Shown here: piece by piece, positions 16,762 through 24,729 of the stretch
Position numbering within the stretch: the first letter of the stretch is position 1
Layout of the letters: each line of letters begins with the position of its first letter
Assembly (NCBI RefSeq): GCF_046244365.1
Contig: NZ_CP176395.1
Span: forward strand, 7,192,001-7,256,000
DNA: 64,000 nt
From: Paenibacillus_V sp046244365
GTDB lineage: Bacteria > Bacillota > Bacilli > Paenibacillales > NBRC-103111
Direction of reading: 5' to 3'
Made by a program: the position numbers and the translations under genes
The notes under the pieces: model-generated
What the model was told of the DNA's origin: nothing
The model's input: the letters and a program-made list of their open reading frames with translations, nothing else
The model's database searches: none

Positions 16762-16791
16762 ATTCTAGCACGCGCAAACTTAGTTTGTCTA
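16762..16791 (-). promoter_or_regulatory. xylA promoter
   Basis: Minus strand TAGACA, 18 bases, TAGAAT, with TGC directly before the -10 (extended -10). The -35 hexamer lies inside the XylR operator, so bound repressor would block it. Confidence 0.7.
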
Positions 16792-16807
16792 TTACACAAA
16801 CTAAGTT
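16777..16807. promoter_or_regulatory. XylR operator
   Basis: A perfect inverted repeat with 12-bp arms (AACTTAGTTTGT and its complement) and a 7-bp spacer, resembling known Bacillus xyl operators in the AGTTTGT core. It covers the -35 regions of both divergent promoters, so one bound XylR would shut both. Confidence 0.9.
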
Positions 16808-16821
16808 ATTTGTGATATACT
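16792..16821 (+). promoter_or_regulatory. xylR promoter
   Basis: TTACAC, 18 bases, TATACT, with TGA just before the -10. The -35 overlaps the right arm of the XylR operator, implying autoregulation. Confidence 0.55.
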
Positions 16822-16893
16822 TTCCTCTAAAATAGTGGTACCATGCAACAAATCAAAAAAATCGCGTTCGCGAACGGGGGTTCCACCTTTCCT

Positions 16894-18057
16894 ATGCAAA
16901 AACCGACCGGAGACGCCGCATTAATCAAAAAAATAAATACCGCCATCGTGCTTGAATGCGTCTTGAAGCAAGCGCCTATCTCACGTGCCCAAATATCCGA
17001 GCGCACCGGCCTCAATAAAGCGACCGTTTCGAACCTGGTCCAAGATCTGATCGCAACCGAGCTCGTGAAGGAAATCGGGACCGGCGAATCGAGCGGCGGC
17101 CGCAAGCCGGTCATGCTTCTGTTCCATAATAAAGCCGGCTATGCGATAGGCATCGATCTGGGCGTTCATTACATCCGCGGTATCCTTGTCGACTTGGAAG
17201 GCGAGGTGATCCGAGAGTCCGTGCTCGAGCTGCGAAGCGACCTTGTCGAGGAAGTACTCCCCATGCTTTACGATTGCATAGAGGGTCTGGCGCTGTCGGC
17301 TCCGGACTGCCCGTACGGGATCGTCGGCATCGGCATCGGCGTGCCCGGCATTGTGGACGGCGAGGGAAATATCCCGTTCGCGCCGAATCTGGAGTGGGAG
17401 CAGGTTCCTCTGCGGAAGCTCGTGTCGGAACGGTTCGGTCTGCCGGTAACGATCGATAACGAAGCGAATGCAGGGGCGCAGGGCGAGCTCATTTACGGCG
17501 CCGGACGCGGCATCGACAATCTCGTTTACGTCAGTGCGGGGATCGGTATCGGCACCGGCATTGTGATCCATAATCAGCTCTATAAAGGATTTACCGGGTT
17601 TTCCGGGGAACTCGGACATTTATCCATCTCGATGGACGGCCGCAAATGCCGCTGCGGCAACAACGGCTGCTGGGAGCTCTACGCTTCCGAGAAAGCGCTG
17701 CTGCAGCTGACAGTCCCTCTCCAGCTTCATTCCATAGAAGCCGTATGCCGGGCGGCGGAAGACGGGGACGAGCGGGTGATAGCCCTGCTCCGGCAAATCG
17801 GCGTGTATCTCGGGATCGGGATCGCCAACATCGTCAATGTATTCAATCCCGAAGCCGTCATCATCGGGAATCGTTTGAGTCTGGCGGCGCCTTGGATCGG
17901 CGAAGCGATGAGAGAAACGGTCGCTCAGCGCACGCTCGCTTACCACCGCAGCGGCATGCGGCTCCTGTTCGCCGAGCTTGGCGAGCGTTCTGCCGTGCGG
18001 GGAGCGGCCTTTTACGCGATCGACAGTTTCCTTAAGAAGATGAAAGGGGATATGTGA
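16894..18057 (+). CDS. xylR: Xylose repressor, ROK family
   Basis: A 387-residue ROK regulator. A winged helix-turn-helix (PISRAQISERTGLNKATVSNLV) is followed by SSGGRKP and a ROK sugar-kinase-like domain with the GIDLGVHYIRG phosphate loop and the zinc motif CRCGNNGC. N-terminal alignment with B. subtilis XylR (from memory) supports the ATG at 16894 (MQKPTGDAALIKKIN); the ATG at 16843 would add 17 residues not usual in the family, and neither has a strong ribosome binding site. It is divergent from xylA with a shared operator and would release DNA on binding xylose. Confidence 0.9.
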   Translation: MQKPTGDAALIKKINTAIVLECVLKQAPISRAQISERTGLNKATVSNLVQDLIATELVKEIGTGESSGGRKPVMLLFHNKAGYAIGIDLGVHYIRGILVDLEGEVIRESVLELRSDLVEEVLPMLYDCIEGLALSAPDCPYGIVGIGIGVPGIVDGEGNIPFAPNLEWEQVPLRKLVSERFGLPVTIDNEANAGAQGELIYGAGRGIDNLVYVSAGIGIGTGIVIHNQLYKGFTGFSGELGHLSISMDGRKCRCGNNGCWELYASEKALLQLTVPLQLHSIEAVCRAAEDGDERVIALLRQIGVYLGIGIANIVNVFNPEAVIIGNRLSLAAPWIGEAMRETVAQRTLAYHRSGMRLLFAELGERSAVRGAAFYAIDSFLKKMKGDM

Positions 18058-18120
18058 CACACGGGGACGGAGTGGAATAAGCTTACAGTTCGAGGAAGCA
18101 GAGGGTTTTGAACCAGCACC

Positions 18121-18879
18121 TCAGTCCCCGGCTGCCGTTATTTCCATCCCCGCTTCCCGGCACGCCGTCAACAATTCTCCTTCCGGCAGCCGATCGGCGA
18201 TCATGCGGTGAGCGTGCCCGATATCCGCAAAGGAAACGAGAGAGCTCGCGCCGAATTTGGTATGATCCAGCACGATATTGACTTCGGCGGAACGCGTTAT
18301 CGCCACCCGCTTCAATTCCGCTTCGTACATGTTGGAATTGCTGAATCCGTCCCTGACATTCAGCCCGCTGGCGCCGAGGAACGCGCGATCGAACGCCATT
18401 TTGGACATCGCCTCGACCGCCATCGGCCCGGACATGCTTGAGGTGGTTTCCCTGACCATACCGCCGATGACGATGGTCGGGATGCTCTTCTCGATCAGCT
18501 CCGCCGCTACGTTCAAGGCGTTGGTGATAACCGTTACCTGTGTGCCGGGACGGAGGTGGCGCGCCACTTGAAGCGTCGTCGAACCGCCGTCGATGAATAC
18601 CGATTCTCCCGGTTCAATAAGCGCAGCCGCCAGCCGGCCGATCCGTTTCTTCTCATCCTCGTGCGAGCCTGTACGCTCCCTTAAAGACACGTCCTTGCCT
18701 ATCAAGATCGCCCCGCCGAACGTACGGCGTACGATGCCGTGCTGCTCCAGCTTTTCGAGATCGCGGCGGATCGTCATTTCCGTCACGGCGAAATGATCCT
18801 TCAAATCGGATATTTTGATTTCCCCATCCGCTGTAATGAGATCGATAATTTGCTGTTGTCTGTCGTTAAACAAAGACAT
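18121..18879 (-). CDS. DeoR/GlpR-family transcriptional repressor
   Basis: A 252-residue regulator: DeoR helix-turn-helix at 4-57 (RQQQIIDLITADGEIKISDL, then TEMTIRRDLEKLE, the family signature), and a sugar-phosphate-binding DeoRC domain with DGGSTTLQVARHL and the TNALNVAAEL loop. Such repressors respond to phosphorylated sugars, here probably the product of the PfkB kinase in the same operon. It is the last gene of the operon, 28 bases after the DUF4432 gene. A TATAAT box directly upstream of its start, within the end of the preceding gene, suggests a second promoter of its own. Confidence 0.9.
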   Translation of the reverse strand: MSLFNDRQQQIIDLITADGEIKISDLKDHFAVTEMTIRRDLEKLEQHGIVRRTFGGAILIGKDVSLRERTGSHEDEKKRIGRLAAALIEPGESVFIDGGSTTLQVARHLRPGTQVTVITNALNVAAELIEKSIPTIVIGGMVRETTSSMSGPMAVEAMSKMAFDRAFLGASGLNVRDGFSNSNMYEAELKRVAITRSAEVNIVLDHTKFGASSLVSFADIGHAHRMIADRLPEGELLTACREAGMEITAAGD

Positions 18880-18907
18880 TCCCTCTTTTCGCAACAATTC
18901 GGTTCTA

Positions 18908-19963
18908 TTATACCGCATTCGCCCCCGTTTTGATTGCAAGCTCCAATTCATATCCGATGCTTTCGCCGGGCTCAAGCCTAACAAGCGTTCCTCTTTGGCG
19001 CTCGGCGGCGCGTCCGTCGACCGCGCAGTTCGCCGGCTCCAAGCCGAGTACGTATACGCCTTGCCCGGGCATTTTCCACTGAACCAGATGGGGAAGGTGC
19101 TTCGTCGACCAGGACAACTCCGCGCACAAGGGCTGTACGCCGCCATCCGCGCGAGGGAAGCGTTCGTTGCCTATGCGTACGTAGGCTCTCCCTTGAACGG
19201 ACCGGATATCGCGGTGAACGTAAACCCGTTCTTTGAAGCCCGCTTCCGGCGGCTGCCACCGGTCGTATCCTTCCGCCGGCGTTTCGGGTTCGCGCGGGAA
19301 GACGGCCGTGCCGGGAAATTCGATCTCCGTATGCTCGTCCATCAGCGGGAACCCGAAGTTAAAATGATACAGCATCATATGGCCGGCGCGGGTAAATCCG
19401 GCATTCTCCACCCGATCGCGGATGCGGATGACGTTCTCTCCCAGCCTGCTGCGGATTTCCCGCGTCAGCCGCAGATGGTCGCCGAAAATTGACGTTTCGT
19501 CGATCGTTCCTTTGACGGTCATTTCGTATTCGTCGCCATCCCAGACGCCTTCGGCACCGACATGGCGGGCGGGCAGATGGTGGATTCTGCCGTGAAGCCC
19601 GTGCCGCCGCCCGCCGTCTTCGCAAGGACTGCCTACGTTCGACAGACCGCAGGTCATCAGGAGTCCTCCTGCCGCGGTGCGCAGCCACTCCGTTCCTTGC
19701 GCGTCATAATAAGCGGGATGGGCGATACCGCCGGGAGCCTGCCAGCCGATCGGCACGCCGGCGAATTCGCTCATCCCGATATCCATTCCTCGCGAGGGAC
19801 TGACCTCATAGGTTAGTCCAGCGCCCGTCCTTACCCGGACAAGCTCGACGCCGTCCTCCATCCCTTCCGTCCCCCGCACCCGCTGAATGCCGCCGATCTG
19901 CTCGATACGGCCGACTCTAGTCTCGATTTCCGTCCGCGTCCATTCCCGGTCATAGAGCTTCAC
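18908..19963 (-). CDS. DUF4432 aldose epimerase-like protein
   Basis: A 351-residue galactose-mutarotase-fold protein of the DUF4432 group, with VSPSRGMDIGMSEFAGVPIGWQ near residue 55, GLSNVGSPCEDGGRRHGLHGR in the middle and LYHFNFGFPLMDEHTEI later. The conserved histidines in HGLHGR and YHFNFG are placed as in aldose 1-epimerases. The role is presumably to bring the free sugar into the form used by the isomerase or oxidoreductase in the same operon. Direct enzymology of DUF4432 is scarce, so the activity is inferred from fold. It starts 3 bases after the lyxose isomerase stop. Confidence 0.8.
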   Translation of the reverse strand: MKLYDREWTRTEIETRVGRIEQIGGIQRVRGTEGMEDGVELVRVRTGAGLTYEVSPSRGMDIGMSEFAGVPIGWQAPGGIAHPAYYDAQGTEWLRTAAGGLLMTCGLSNVGSPCEDGGRRHGLHGRIHHLPARHVGAEGVWDGDEYEMTVKGTIDETSIFGDHLRLTREIRSRLGENVIRIRDRVENAGFTRAGHMMLYHFNFGFPLMDEHTEIEFPGTAVFPREPETPAEGYDRWQPPEAGFKERVYVHRDIRSVQGRAYVRIGNERFPRADGGVQPLCAELSWSTKHLPHLVQWKMPGQGVYVLGLEPANCAVDGRAAERQRGTLVRLEPGESIGYELELAIKTGANAV

Positions 19964-19966
19964 GGG

Positions 19967-20515
19967 CTAATCCTCCGTCATCTCGGGCATACGCTTGATA
20001 TTCGGATCGGTAAAGATGTCGCTCTCGTCCCGGCTCGTACTGGAAAATTCGGACACGACCGCTCCCTCGTCTCCCGCTTGAAACCAGTGCAGCGTATCCG
20101 GCGGGATCGTGTACTGCTGGCCGGGCGTTAACTCGATCTCATGAAACACCGTATAGTACGGCTCGCTACCTTCCGGTATGACGGCCTTCAGAGCCGGCGC
20201 CGGCTCCCCTTCCACGTAAAGGAATACGCTCCCGTAGCGGCAGCGGAACGTTTCCATTTTGCCGGGTTCGCTTCCTACAGGAGGGTGCTTATGCTCGGGA
20301 CACGTTTGCCTCGGGAATAAGACGAGTTCTTTCGCGCAGTACCGGTCCGTGTTAACGTAGGTGATCAGCTCCAAGCCTTGCCGCTCCAGCTGGCCCAGGC
20401 CAAATTCGGCGATTTCGATACCATCCCGTTCCTCCGGCGTCAATACGATTCCGGCCTTCCGAAATATGTCCGCTGTCCGCTCCTGCGCCGTTCTTAATTC
20501 GCTTCTTTTGATCAT
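19967..20515 (-). CDS. D-lyxose ketol-isomerase (cupin, YdaE-like)
   Basis: A 182-residue cupin close to B. subtilis YdaE (D-lyxose isomerase), which interconverts D-lyxose and D-xylulose and also D-mannose and D-fructose. Shared blocks are TYVNTDRYCAKELVLFPRQTC, the metal ligands in PEHKHPP, METFRCRYGSVFLYVEG and YTIPPDTLHWFQAGDEGAVVSEFSSTS. The start at MIKRSEL was chosen because GGGAGA precedes it; the frame upstream is a shadow of the kinase gene. Context (aldolase, PfkB kinase, Gfo dehydrogenase) suggests it makes a ketose for the neighbouring kinase. Confidence 0.85.
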   Translation of the reverse strand: MIKRSELRTAQERTADIFRKAGIVLTPEERDGIEIAEFGLGQLERQGLELITYVNTDRYCAKELVLFPRQTCPEHKHPPVGSEPGKMETFRCRYGSVFLYVEGEPAPALKAVIPEGSEPYYTVFHEIELTPGQQYTIPPDTLHWFQAGDEGAVVSEFSSTSRDESDIFTDPNIKRMPEMTED

Positions 20516-20540
20516 ACGGATCTCTCCCTTTCGCTTATGA

Positions 20541-21743
20541 TTACGATATGGAATACGGTCCGATAAACAATCCCGCAGCCCCGTCCCAGCCCCAGCCCGG
20601 AAGGTCCGGCTTCGCCGCGCTGCGGGACCATCCGCCGCGAATCCGCTTTTGCACCGCTTCCCACGCCGGTATTCCGCTCGTCGCATCCGCTTGCTCGACG
20701 TTAAAGGCGCCGACTGCAACGGCTCCCGTAATAACCTCCTCAACGGAAAGCCCATGAACGAGACCCGCCAGAAATCCGGCGATCGTGCAATCGCCCGCTC
20801 CGGTCGTACCGGCGATGTTTACCGAGAAGCAAGGAGCCAACAGCTCCCGCGAGGTCCAGCGAAGTGCGTCCTTCGGGGCGCATCGTCCCATCGCCCGAAT
20901 GCGCTCCGCATCGTCCGTCGTTCGCACGTACAACCCGAACTCGCCCAGCTTGACGGCCACGATCGCCGCTCCCATGTCGAGCAGCTCCTGTCCCAGAGCC
21001 GACAGCAGCGCACCGTCGATCCCTTTCCCTATGTCGCCGGCCCCGTAATCGCGTTCCAACTGCCTATATTTATCGCGATCCAGCATATACAAGATTTCAT
21101 CCAAGCTGGGCAGAAAGACATCGACATGCGGCAGCGCACGCTGCAAGATCCGTCTCCACGCCGCCTGGCCCGCAGCCGAATCGGGATCCGGTTTGGCCAT
21201 GTCCAGCGAAGTCGTAAGACCGGACTTCTTCGCGCCGGAGAACATGACCGCCAATTGCTCGCCTTCGTCTTCGTACATCCGCTTCATGAGCGGCGGGTAT
21301 CCGAAATGGAAGTGCCGGGCGCGCCCGATTTCTTCCATGTTCAGATCGTCCGCGGCAAAGGTATCGTTCGCCCCGGTGCAGTGAAGAAAGACCCGATCGA
21401 TGCCCGGGGGATTGATAACGACCGAATAGGAGCTGTGCTCGCCGGCGCTGACGATCATGCCTTCGGACAAGCGCCGGTCCTGCCCGCGGAGCAGGTCGAG
21501 AATGGTGTTGCCGAACATGTCGTCGCCGATTTTGCCCATCAGGCTCGCCCGGATGCCAAGCCGGTGCAGCGCAAGTCCCGTGTTCGATACCGCGCCGCCG
21601 GTAGCGGTTACCGCCGGACCGACGTCAACGAGCTTGCCGGGAACGAGCATGTCCTGCAGTCCGCCTTTTCGTCTTCCGAAGGAAGGGATCACATCCAGGC
21701 AGATGTGACCGGCCACCACCACATCAATCGGTTTCGAGCCCAT
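20541..21743 (-). CDS. PfkB family carbohydrate kinase
   Basis: A 400-residue PfkB kinase, longer than most (about 300-330). It has VVVAGHICLDVIP at the N-terminus, the ATGGAVSNTGLALHRLG sugar-binding region, AAIVAVKLGEFGLYVR and the catalytic NIAGTTGAGDCTIAGFLAG (Asp in GAGD). An insertion of about 60 residues around the middle (DMAKPDPDSAAGQAAW to AGDIGKGIDGALLS) sets it apart from ribokinase and fructokinase. The substrate is likely the ketose made by the lyxose-type isomerase. It starts two bases after the oxidoreductase stop, so translation is coupled. Confidence 0.85.
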   Translation of the reverse strand: MGSKPIDVVVAGHICLDVIPSFGRRKGGLQDMLVPGKLVDVGPAVTATGGAVSNTGLALHRLGIRASLMGKIGDDMFGNTILDLLRGQDRRLSEGMIVSAGEHSSYSVVINPPGIDRVFLHCTGANDTFAADDLNMEEIGRARHFHFGYPPLMKRMYEDEGEQLAVMFSGAKKSGLTTSLDMAKPDPDSAAGQAAWRRILQRALPHVDVFLPSLDEILYMLDRDKYRQLERDYGAGDIGKGIDGALLSALGQELLDMGAAIVAVKLGEFGLYVRTTDDAERIRAMGRCAPKDALRWTSRELLAPCFSVNIAGTTGAGDCTIAGFLAGLVHGLSVEEVITGAVAVGAFNVEQADATSGIPAWEAVQKRIRGGWSRSAAKPDLPGWGWDGAAGLFIGPYSIS

Positions 21744-21745
21744 CG

Positions 21746-22903
21746 TTACGCCTCCCAATCGATAGGAATCGTTTGTCCGGTCCGCTCGGATTCGAGCGCA
21801 GCCGTAAACAGCTTGTGGCTGCCTGCCGTTTCGTCCGGCGTGGCGCAGCGGAACGGCTGCTTCATCGCGCCGCGGTGCGCCACTTCGTCGCAGAACGCGG
21901 CCCACATTTGAAGAATCGAGTCGGTAAATCCGAATTCGAAAATGCCGCCGGTAATCGTCGGATAAGCCGATTGATAAGGAACGTCGGCAACATGCCATGC
22001 TTGCTCGCCGCCCGGCGTATAAGGCAAGGAAGCGACTTGCTTCGGATTTTTGGTGGAAAATTCAGCCGAACACGCCGTGCCTTGGATACGGATAAACCAT
22101 GTGTTGGCGTGGCCAGGCGCGATCCGCTTCGTGGACAGAATCATCGGAAACTGCTGATCGTCCGTCCGTACGTCGCAAGCCAGAATCGCATTATCCCACG
22201 TTTCGCAAGGAACCGGCGCGCCGTCCTTGCCCGGCCTTTCCGGCACAATCTTGGAAAGCAGCGCCCGCACGCTGCGCGGCTTCCAGCCGAAACGCAGAGG
22301 CAGATGCAGCACGTGCATCCCGAGATCGCCCATACAGCCGTATTCCCCGTTGGTCGCAACGATTCGCTTCCAATTGATCGGCTTGCTAGGGTCCAAATCG
22401 CTAGAGTGCCAGAAGCCGGCCTCCACCTCGATGATTTTGCCGAAACGGCCTTCGTTAACCCATTTGGCGATCCGCATGGCACCGGGGAAGAATGGGAACT
22501 CCGAGGAGCTGCGGACGATCACTTCCGGATGCTCTTCGATCGTCTGCAAAATGCGGCGGTTCGCTTCCTGATCGATGCCGAACGGCTTCTCGCCGAGAAG
22601 ATGCTTACCCGACTTGATGATATCGATATAGAGCGATTCGTGCAAATGATGCGGGACCGCGCAATAAATGGCGTCGATGTCCGGATCGGCCAGCAGCTCC
22701 TTGTAGTCGGTCGTCGCCTTGGTAACGGTCGGCACATGGTTCTTGAACCATTCGGTCGCCGCAGCGTTCGCGTCGCACACCGCCGTAATGGCCGGCTCGA
22801 AATCCGTATCCGTCAGATGGCACCAGCGTGCCGCCGCACTGGCGAATTCCTTGCCCATCAGCCCGCAGCCGATAACGCCGAAACGAATGACTGTTCTCTG
22901 CAT
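21746..22903 (-). CDS. Gfo/Idh/MocA family sugar oxidoreductase
   Basis: A 385-residue NAD(P)-dependent oxidoreductase. The Rossmann loop GVIGCGLMG (9-17) and the catalytic motif LLGEKPFGID (Lys in EKP, about 106) are intact, followed by the beta-sheet substrate domain with GCMGDLGMHVLHLPL carrying the usual histidine. Such enzymes oxidise a ring or chain hydroxyl of sugars or polyols. Its start overlaps the aldolase stop (TAATG). In this operon it may feed the isomerase or act on an entering polyol or sugar acid. Confidence 0.88.
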   Translation of the reverse strand: MQRTVIRFGVIGCGLMGKEFASAAARWCHLTDTDFEPAITAVCDANAAATEWFKNHVPTVTKATTDYKELLADPDIDAIYCAVPHHLHESLYIDIIKSGKHLLGEKPFGIDQEANRRILQTIEEHPEVIVRSSSEFPFFPGAMRIAKWVNEGRFGKIIEVEAGFWHSSDLDPSKPINWKRIVATNGEYGCMGDLGMHVLHLPLRFGWKPRSVRALLSKIVPERPGKDGAPVPCETWDNAILACDVRTDDQQFPMILSTKRIAPGHANTWFIRIQGTACSAEFSTKNPKQVASLPYTPGGEQAWHVADVPYQSAYPTITGGIFEFGFTDSILQMWAAFCDEVAHRGAMKQPFRCATPDETAGSHKLFTAALESERTGQTIPIDWEA

Positions 22904-23745
22904 TACGCCTGCACCCCCTTCAATATGGCCAGCGCTTGTTCCGCTGAAGCACCTTCATGTACGATGGCCATCAGAGCGGACGTCATGCCGGCCGGATTCG
23001 GGTGCTGGATCACATTGCGGCCGTATACGATGCCGGAGGCGCCTTGATTCATCAGTTCCACCGTCCGGTTCACAATCTCCTCGTCGCTTGCCCGGCCGCC
23101 GCCGCGCACCAAGACCGGAATGCCGGAAGCGACTTCGATAACCCGGTTGTATTCCGTCACATCGTCGCACGGGTCGGCCTTGATGATGTCGGCGCCAAGC
23201 TCCACGGCCTGGCGGACGAGCGGCATGATTTTGCGGATATCGCCGTCCACCATGTAGCCGCCCTTCGCTTCGTTAGGGAGCATGACCAGCGGCTCGATCA
23301 TAAGCGGCATCCCGTATTTCTCGCATTCCGTCTTCAGCAGCGAGGCGTTGCGCACGCACTGGTGGTGCAGCTCCGGCTGATCCGGCAGCAGCAGAAGATT
23401 GACGCATACCGCAACGGCGTCCAAACGGACGGCCTGTTCGATCGCCCGGTCGATCAGCTCGCTGAACAGAAACCGCGGCAGCACGCTCCCGTAAATATTC
23501 GCCGCATCCGTTCTCAGCACGAGCCCTGGCTTCTGCTTGCCGGGAATCTCCTGAAGGAGTCTAGCCTGCCCCGCGCTTAACTGTACGCAATCGGGCCCTG
23601 CCTGGACGATCGTCTCGATTGCCTGTTTCATATTTTCGATGCCCGACAAAAAAGAATATTCATTAAAAAAGCCGTGGTCGACGGCAACATCGAAGCATTT
23701 GCCTTGCGCACTAAACATTCGGTTCATTCTCGCTTTACCGCTCAT
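22903..23745 (-). CDS. Class I aldolase, DhnA/LsrF type
   Basis: A 280-residue TIM-barrel aldolase of the DhnA/LsrF/DeoC superfamily. FDVAVDHGFFNEYSF near the N-terminus and the Schiff-base region GADIIKADPCDDVTEY are the family marks, and a glycine-rich phosphate loop (VLVRGGGRAS, then ASGIVYGRNVIQ) binds the substrate phosphate. It is the first gene of the six-gene operon; the ATG follows GGAGG by 8 bases. A promoter and an inverted repeat lie upstream. It should cleave or form the phosphorylated ketose produced by the PfkB kinase; the exact sugar is unknown. Confidence 0.82.
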   Translation of the reverse strand: MSGKARMNRMFSAQGKCFDVAVDHGFFNEYSFLSGIENMKQAIETIVQAGPDCVQLSAGQARLLQEIPGKQKPGLVLRTDAANIYGSVLPRFLFSELIDRAIEQAVRLDAVAVCVNLLLLPDQPELHHQCVRNASLLKTECEKYGMPLMIEPLVMLPNEAKGGYMVDGDIRKIMPLVRQAVELGADIIKADPCDDVTEYNRVIEVASGIPVLVRGGGRASDEEIVNRTVELMNQGASGIVYGRNVIQHPNPAGMTSALMAIVHEGASAEQALAILKGVQA

Positions 23746-23776
23746 ATTCCCAACCTCCAACATGTTTATTGCAAAC

Positions 23777-23790
23777 AACAAATGTTTGTT
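23777..23790. promoter_or_regulatory. Candidate DeoR-type operator
   Basis: AACAAA-TG-TTTGTT, a 6-bp-arm inverted repeat just downstream of the candidate -10 of the aldolase operon, where a repressor would block initiation or early elongation. Assigned to the DeoR-type repressor by position only. Confidence 0.4.
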
Positions 23791-23799
23791 TATAACATA

Positions 23800-23829
23800 A
23801 CTATAGTACAATTCTAACATTTCTGTCTA
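23800..23829 (-). promoter_or_regulatory. Promoter of the aldolase-kinase operon
   Basis: Minus strand TAGACA, 18 bases, TATAGT, about 55 bases before the aldolase ATG; five of six bases match in each hexamer. Confidence 0.55.
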
Positions 23830-24062
23830 TACCATTCTTTTTGAAAGGCGGCCGGTCTCCATCTCCCTAAGTAAGAAACCTATAAAGCTACCTTCAAATG
23901 TATTTATTCGAAGCTGCCTATCAGCATTTCCCCTAATATTAGAAACTATCGTCATAAACCCAATCAAAAAGAGTTCAATTTCATATTATGATCTCAGACT
24001 TCCGGTTGAGATGTCCCCGAAGGGAATAAGCCGGATGAATACCAGCTTAGGAGGGAATTCCG

Positions 24063-24161
24063 ATGTCATTGGGCGGAGCTTTCACATCGACTGGCACTAT
24101 TTTGGTATTGTTCATTCTGTTGGTGATCGTCGCTTGTTCCGTTTGCGGATTTGGCTACTAA
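24063..24161 (+). CDS. YjcZ-family sporulation miniprotein
   Basis: A 32-residue protein, MSLGGAFTSTG followed by the hydrophobic span TILVLFILLVIVACSVCGFGY. This is the YjcZ/YhfD-type pattern: a short glycine-rich head and one membrane helix ending in small residues and cysteines. Members are known from spores or sporulating cells of Bacilli, with no defined function. AGGAGGGAATTCCG precedes the ATG. It is codirectional with a second copy 32 bases downstream. Confidence 0.85.
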   Translation: MSLGGAFTSTGTILVLFILLVIVACSVCGFGY

Positions 24162-24193
24162 TTGCAGGGTGAAATGGAATGGAGGGAAACAAG

Positions 24194-24298
24194 ATGGGTG
24201 AAGTTTCCGGAGCACGCGGAGGATTTACTTCTACTGGAGTTATTCTAGTTCTTTTCATCCTGCTGGTTATCGTCGCTTGCGCTTGCGCTTGGAGGTAG
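24194..24298 (+). CDS. YjcZ-family sporulation miniprotein, second copy
   Basis: A 34-residue protein, MGEVSGARGGFTSTG then VILVLFILLVIVACACAWR. The core FTSTG and LVLFILLVIVAC are identical to the first copy, so this is a recent tandem duplication that has diverged at both ends. GGAGGGAAACAAG precedes the ATG. The pair is followed by a GC-rich hairpin. Confidence 0.85.
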   Translation: MGEVSGARGGFTSTGVILVLFILLVIVACACAWR

Positions 24299-24331
24299 AG
24301 CGATAGCAGGGGAATCGGCAAAAACACGCCA

Positions 24332-24362
24332 AAAGGGGCTCGCCGCGGCAGGCTGCCCCTTT
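24332..24362. terminator. GC-rich hairpin between convergent genes
   Basis: AAAGGGGC and its complement (8 bp, 15-base loop). On the minus strand the stem runs into CCCCTTTT, so it may end the helix-hairpin-helix gene; on the plus strand it follows the second YjcZ gene by 34 bases but has no further T run. Confidence 0.55.
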
Positions 24363-24406
24363 AGCTAGTTGAAAAGGAATAAGGCGGCTTCACAATCGGC
24401 TTTACG

Positions 24407-24655
24407 CTAATCGTTTTGCTCGTCGGCGAACGTTAAGTTCTTGTCGGCAAGGGCGCGACGTAACGGCTCCAACACTTTTGGTCCCACGCCGTGCAATTTC
24501 AGAATCTCGTCCTTATTGAGCTTGGCGAACTGCTCCAGCCTTACATAACCGGCACTGACGAACGCCCGTTTTGCCGGTTGCGACAATCCGGCCGGAAGAT
24601 CGCTTTCCGTCTCGTTTCGAGCTCCCGCTTTCGATTCCCTGTTGTTCTTTGTCAT
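24407..24655 (-). CDS. Helix-hairpin-helix protein (RNA polymerase alpha-CTD-like)
   Basis: An 82-residue protein: a charged flexible N-terminal third, then LPAGLSQPAKRAFVSAGYVRLEQFAKLNKDEILKLHGVGPKVLEPLRRAL. This helix-hairpin-helix with the GVGP turn is the fold of the RNA polymerase alpha C-terminal domain and of similar short DNA-binding proteins common in Bacilli. It may bind DNA; no target is evident. AGGAGG lies 6 bases before the ATG, which rules out the longer frame. Confidence 0.75.
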   Translation of the reverse strand: MTKNNRESKAGARNETESDLPAGLSQPAKRAFVSAGYVRLEQFAKLNKDEILKLHGVGPKVLEPLRRALADKNLTFADEQND

Positions 24656-24729
24656 AGGGAGCCTCCTTTTAGAATTCAAGTTAGCCATTGAATATCCGGC
24701 TTAGTAAGTATTGACCCTCAACACAAGGC

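Noticed and set aside
15654..16835. 393-residue plus-strand open frame
   Set aside because: Lies antisense to xylA and is rich in Arg/His/Gln typical of a shadow frame in GC-rich DNA; xylA is unmistakable.
20649..21911. 420-residue plus-strand open frame
   Set aside because: Antisense to the PfkB kinase; no domain, no ribosome binding site.
21773..23047. 424-residue plus-strand open frame
   Set aside because: Antisense to the Gfo/Idh/MocA gene and low in structural sense.
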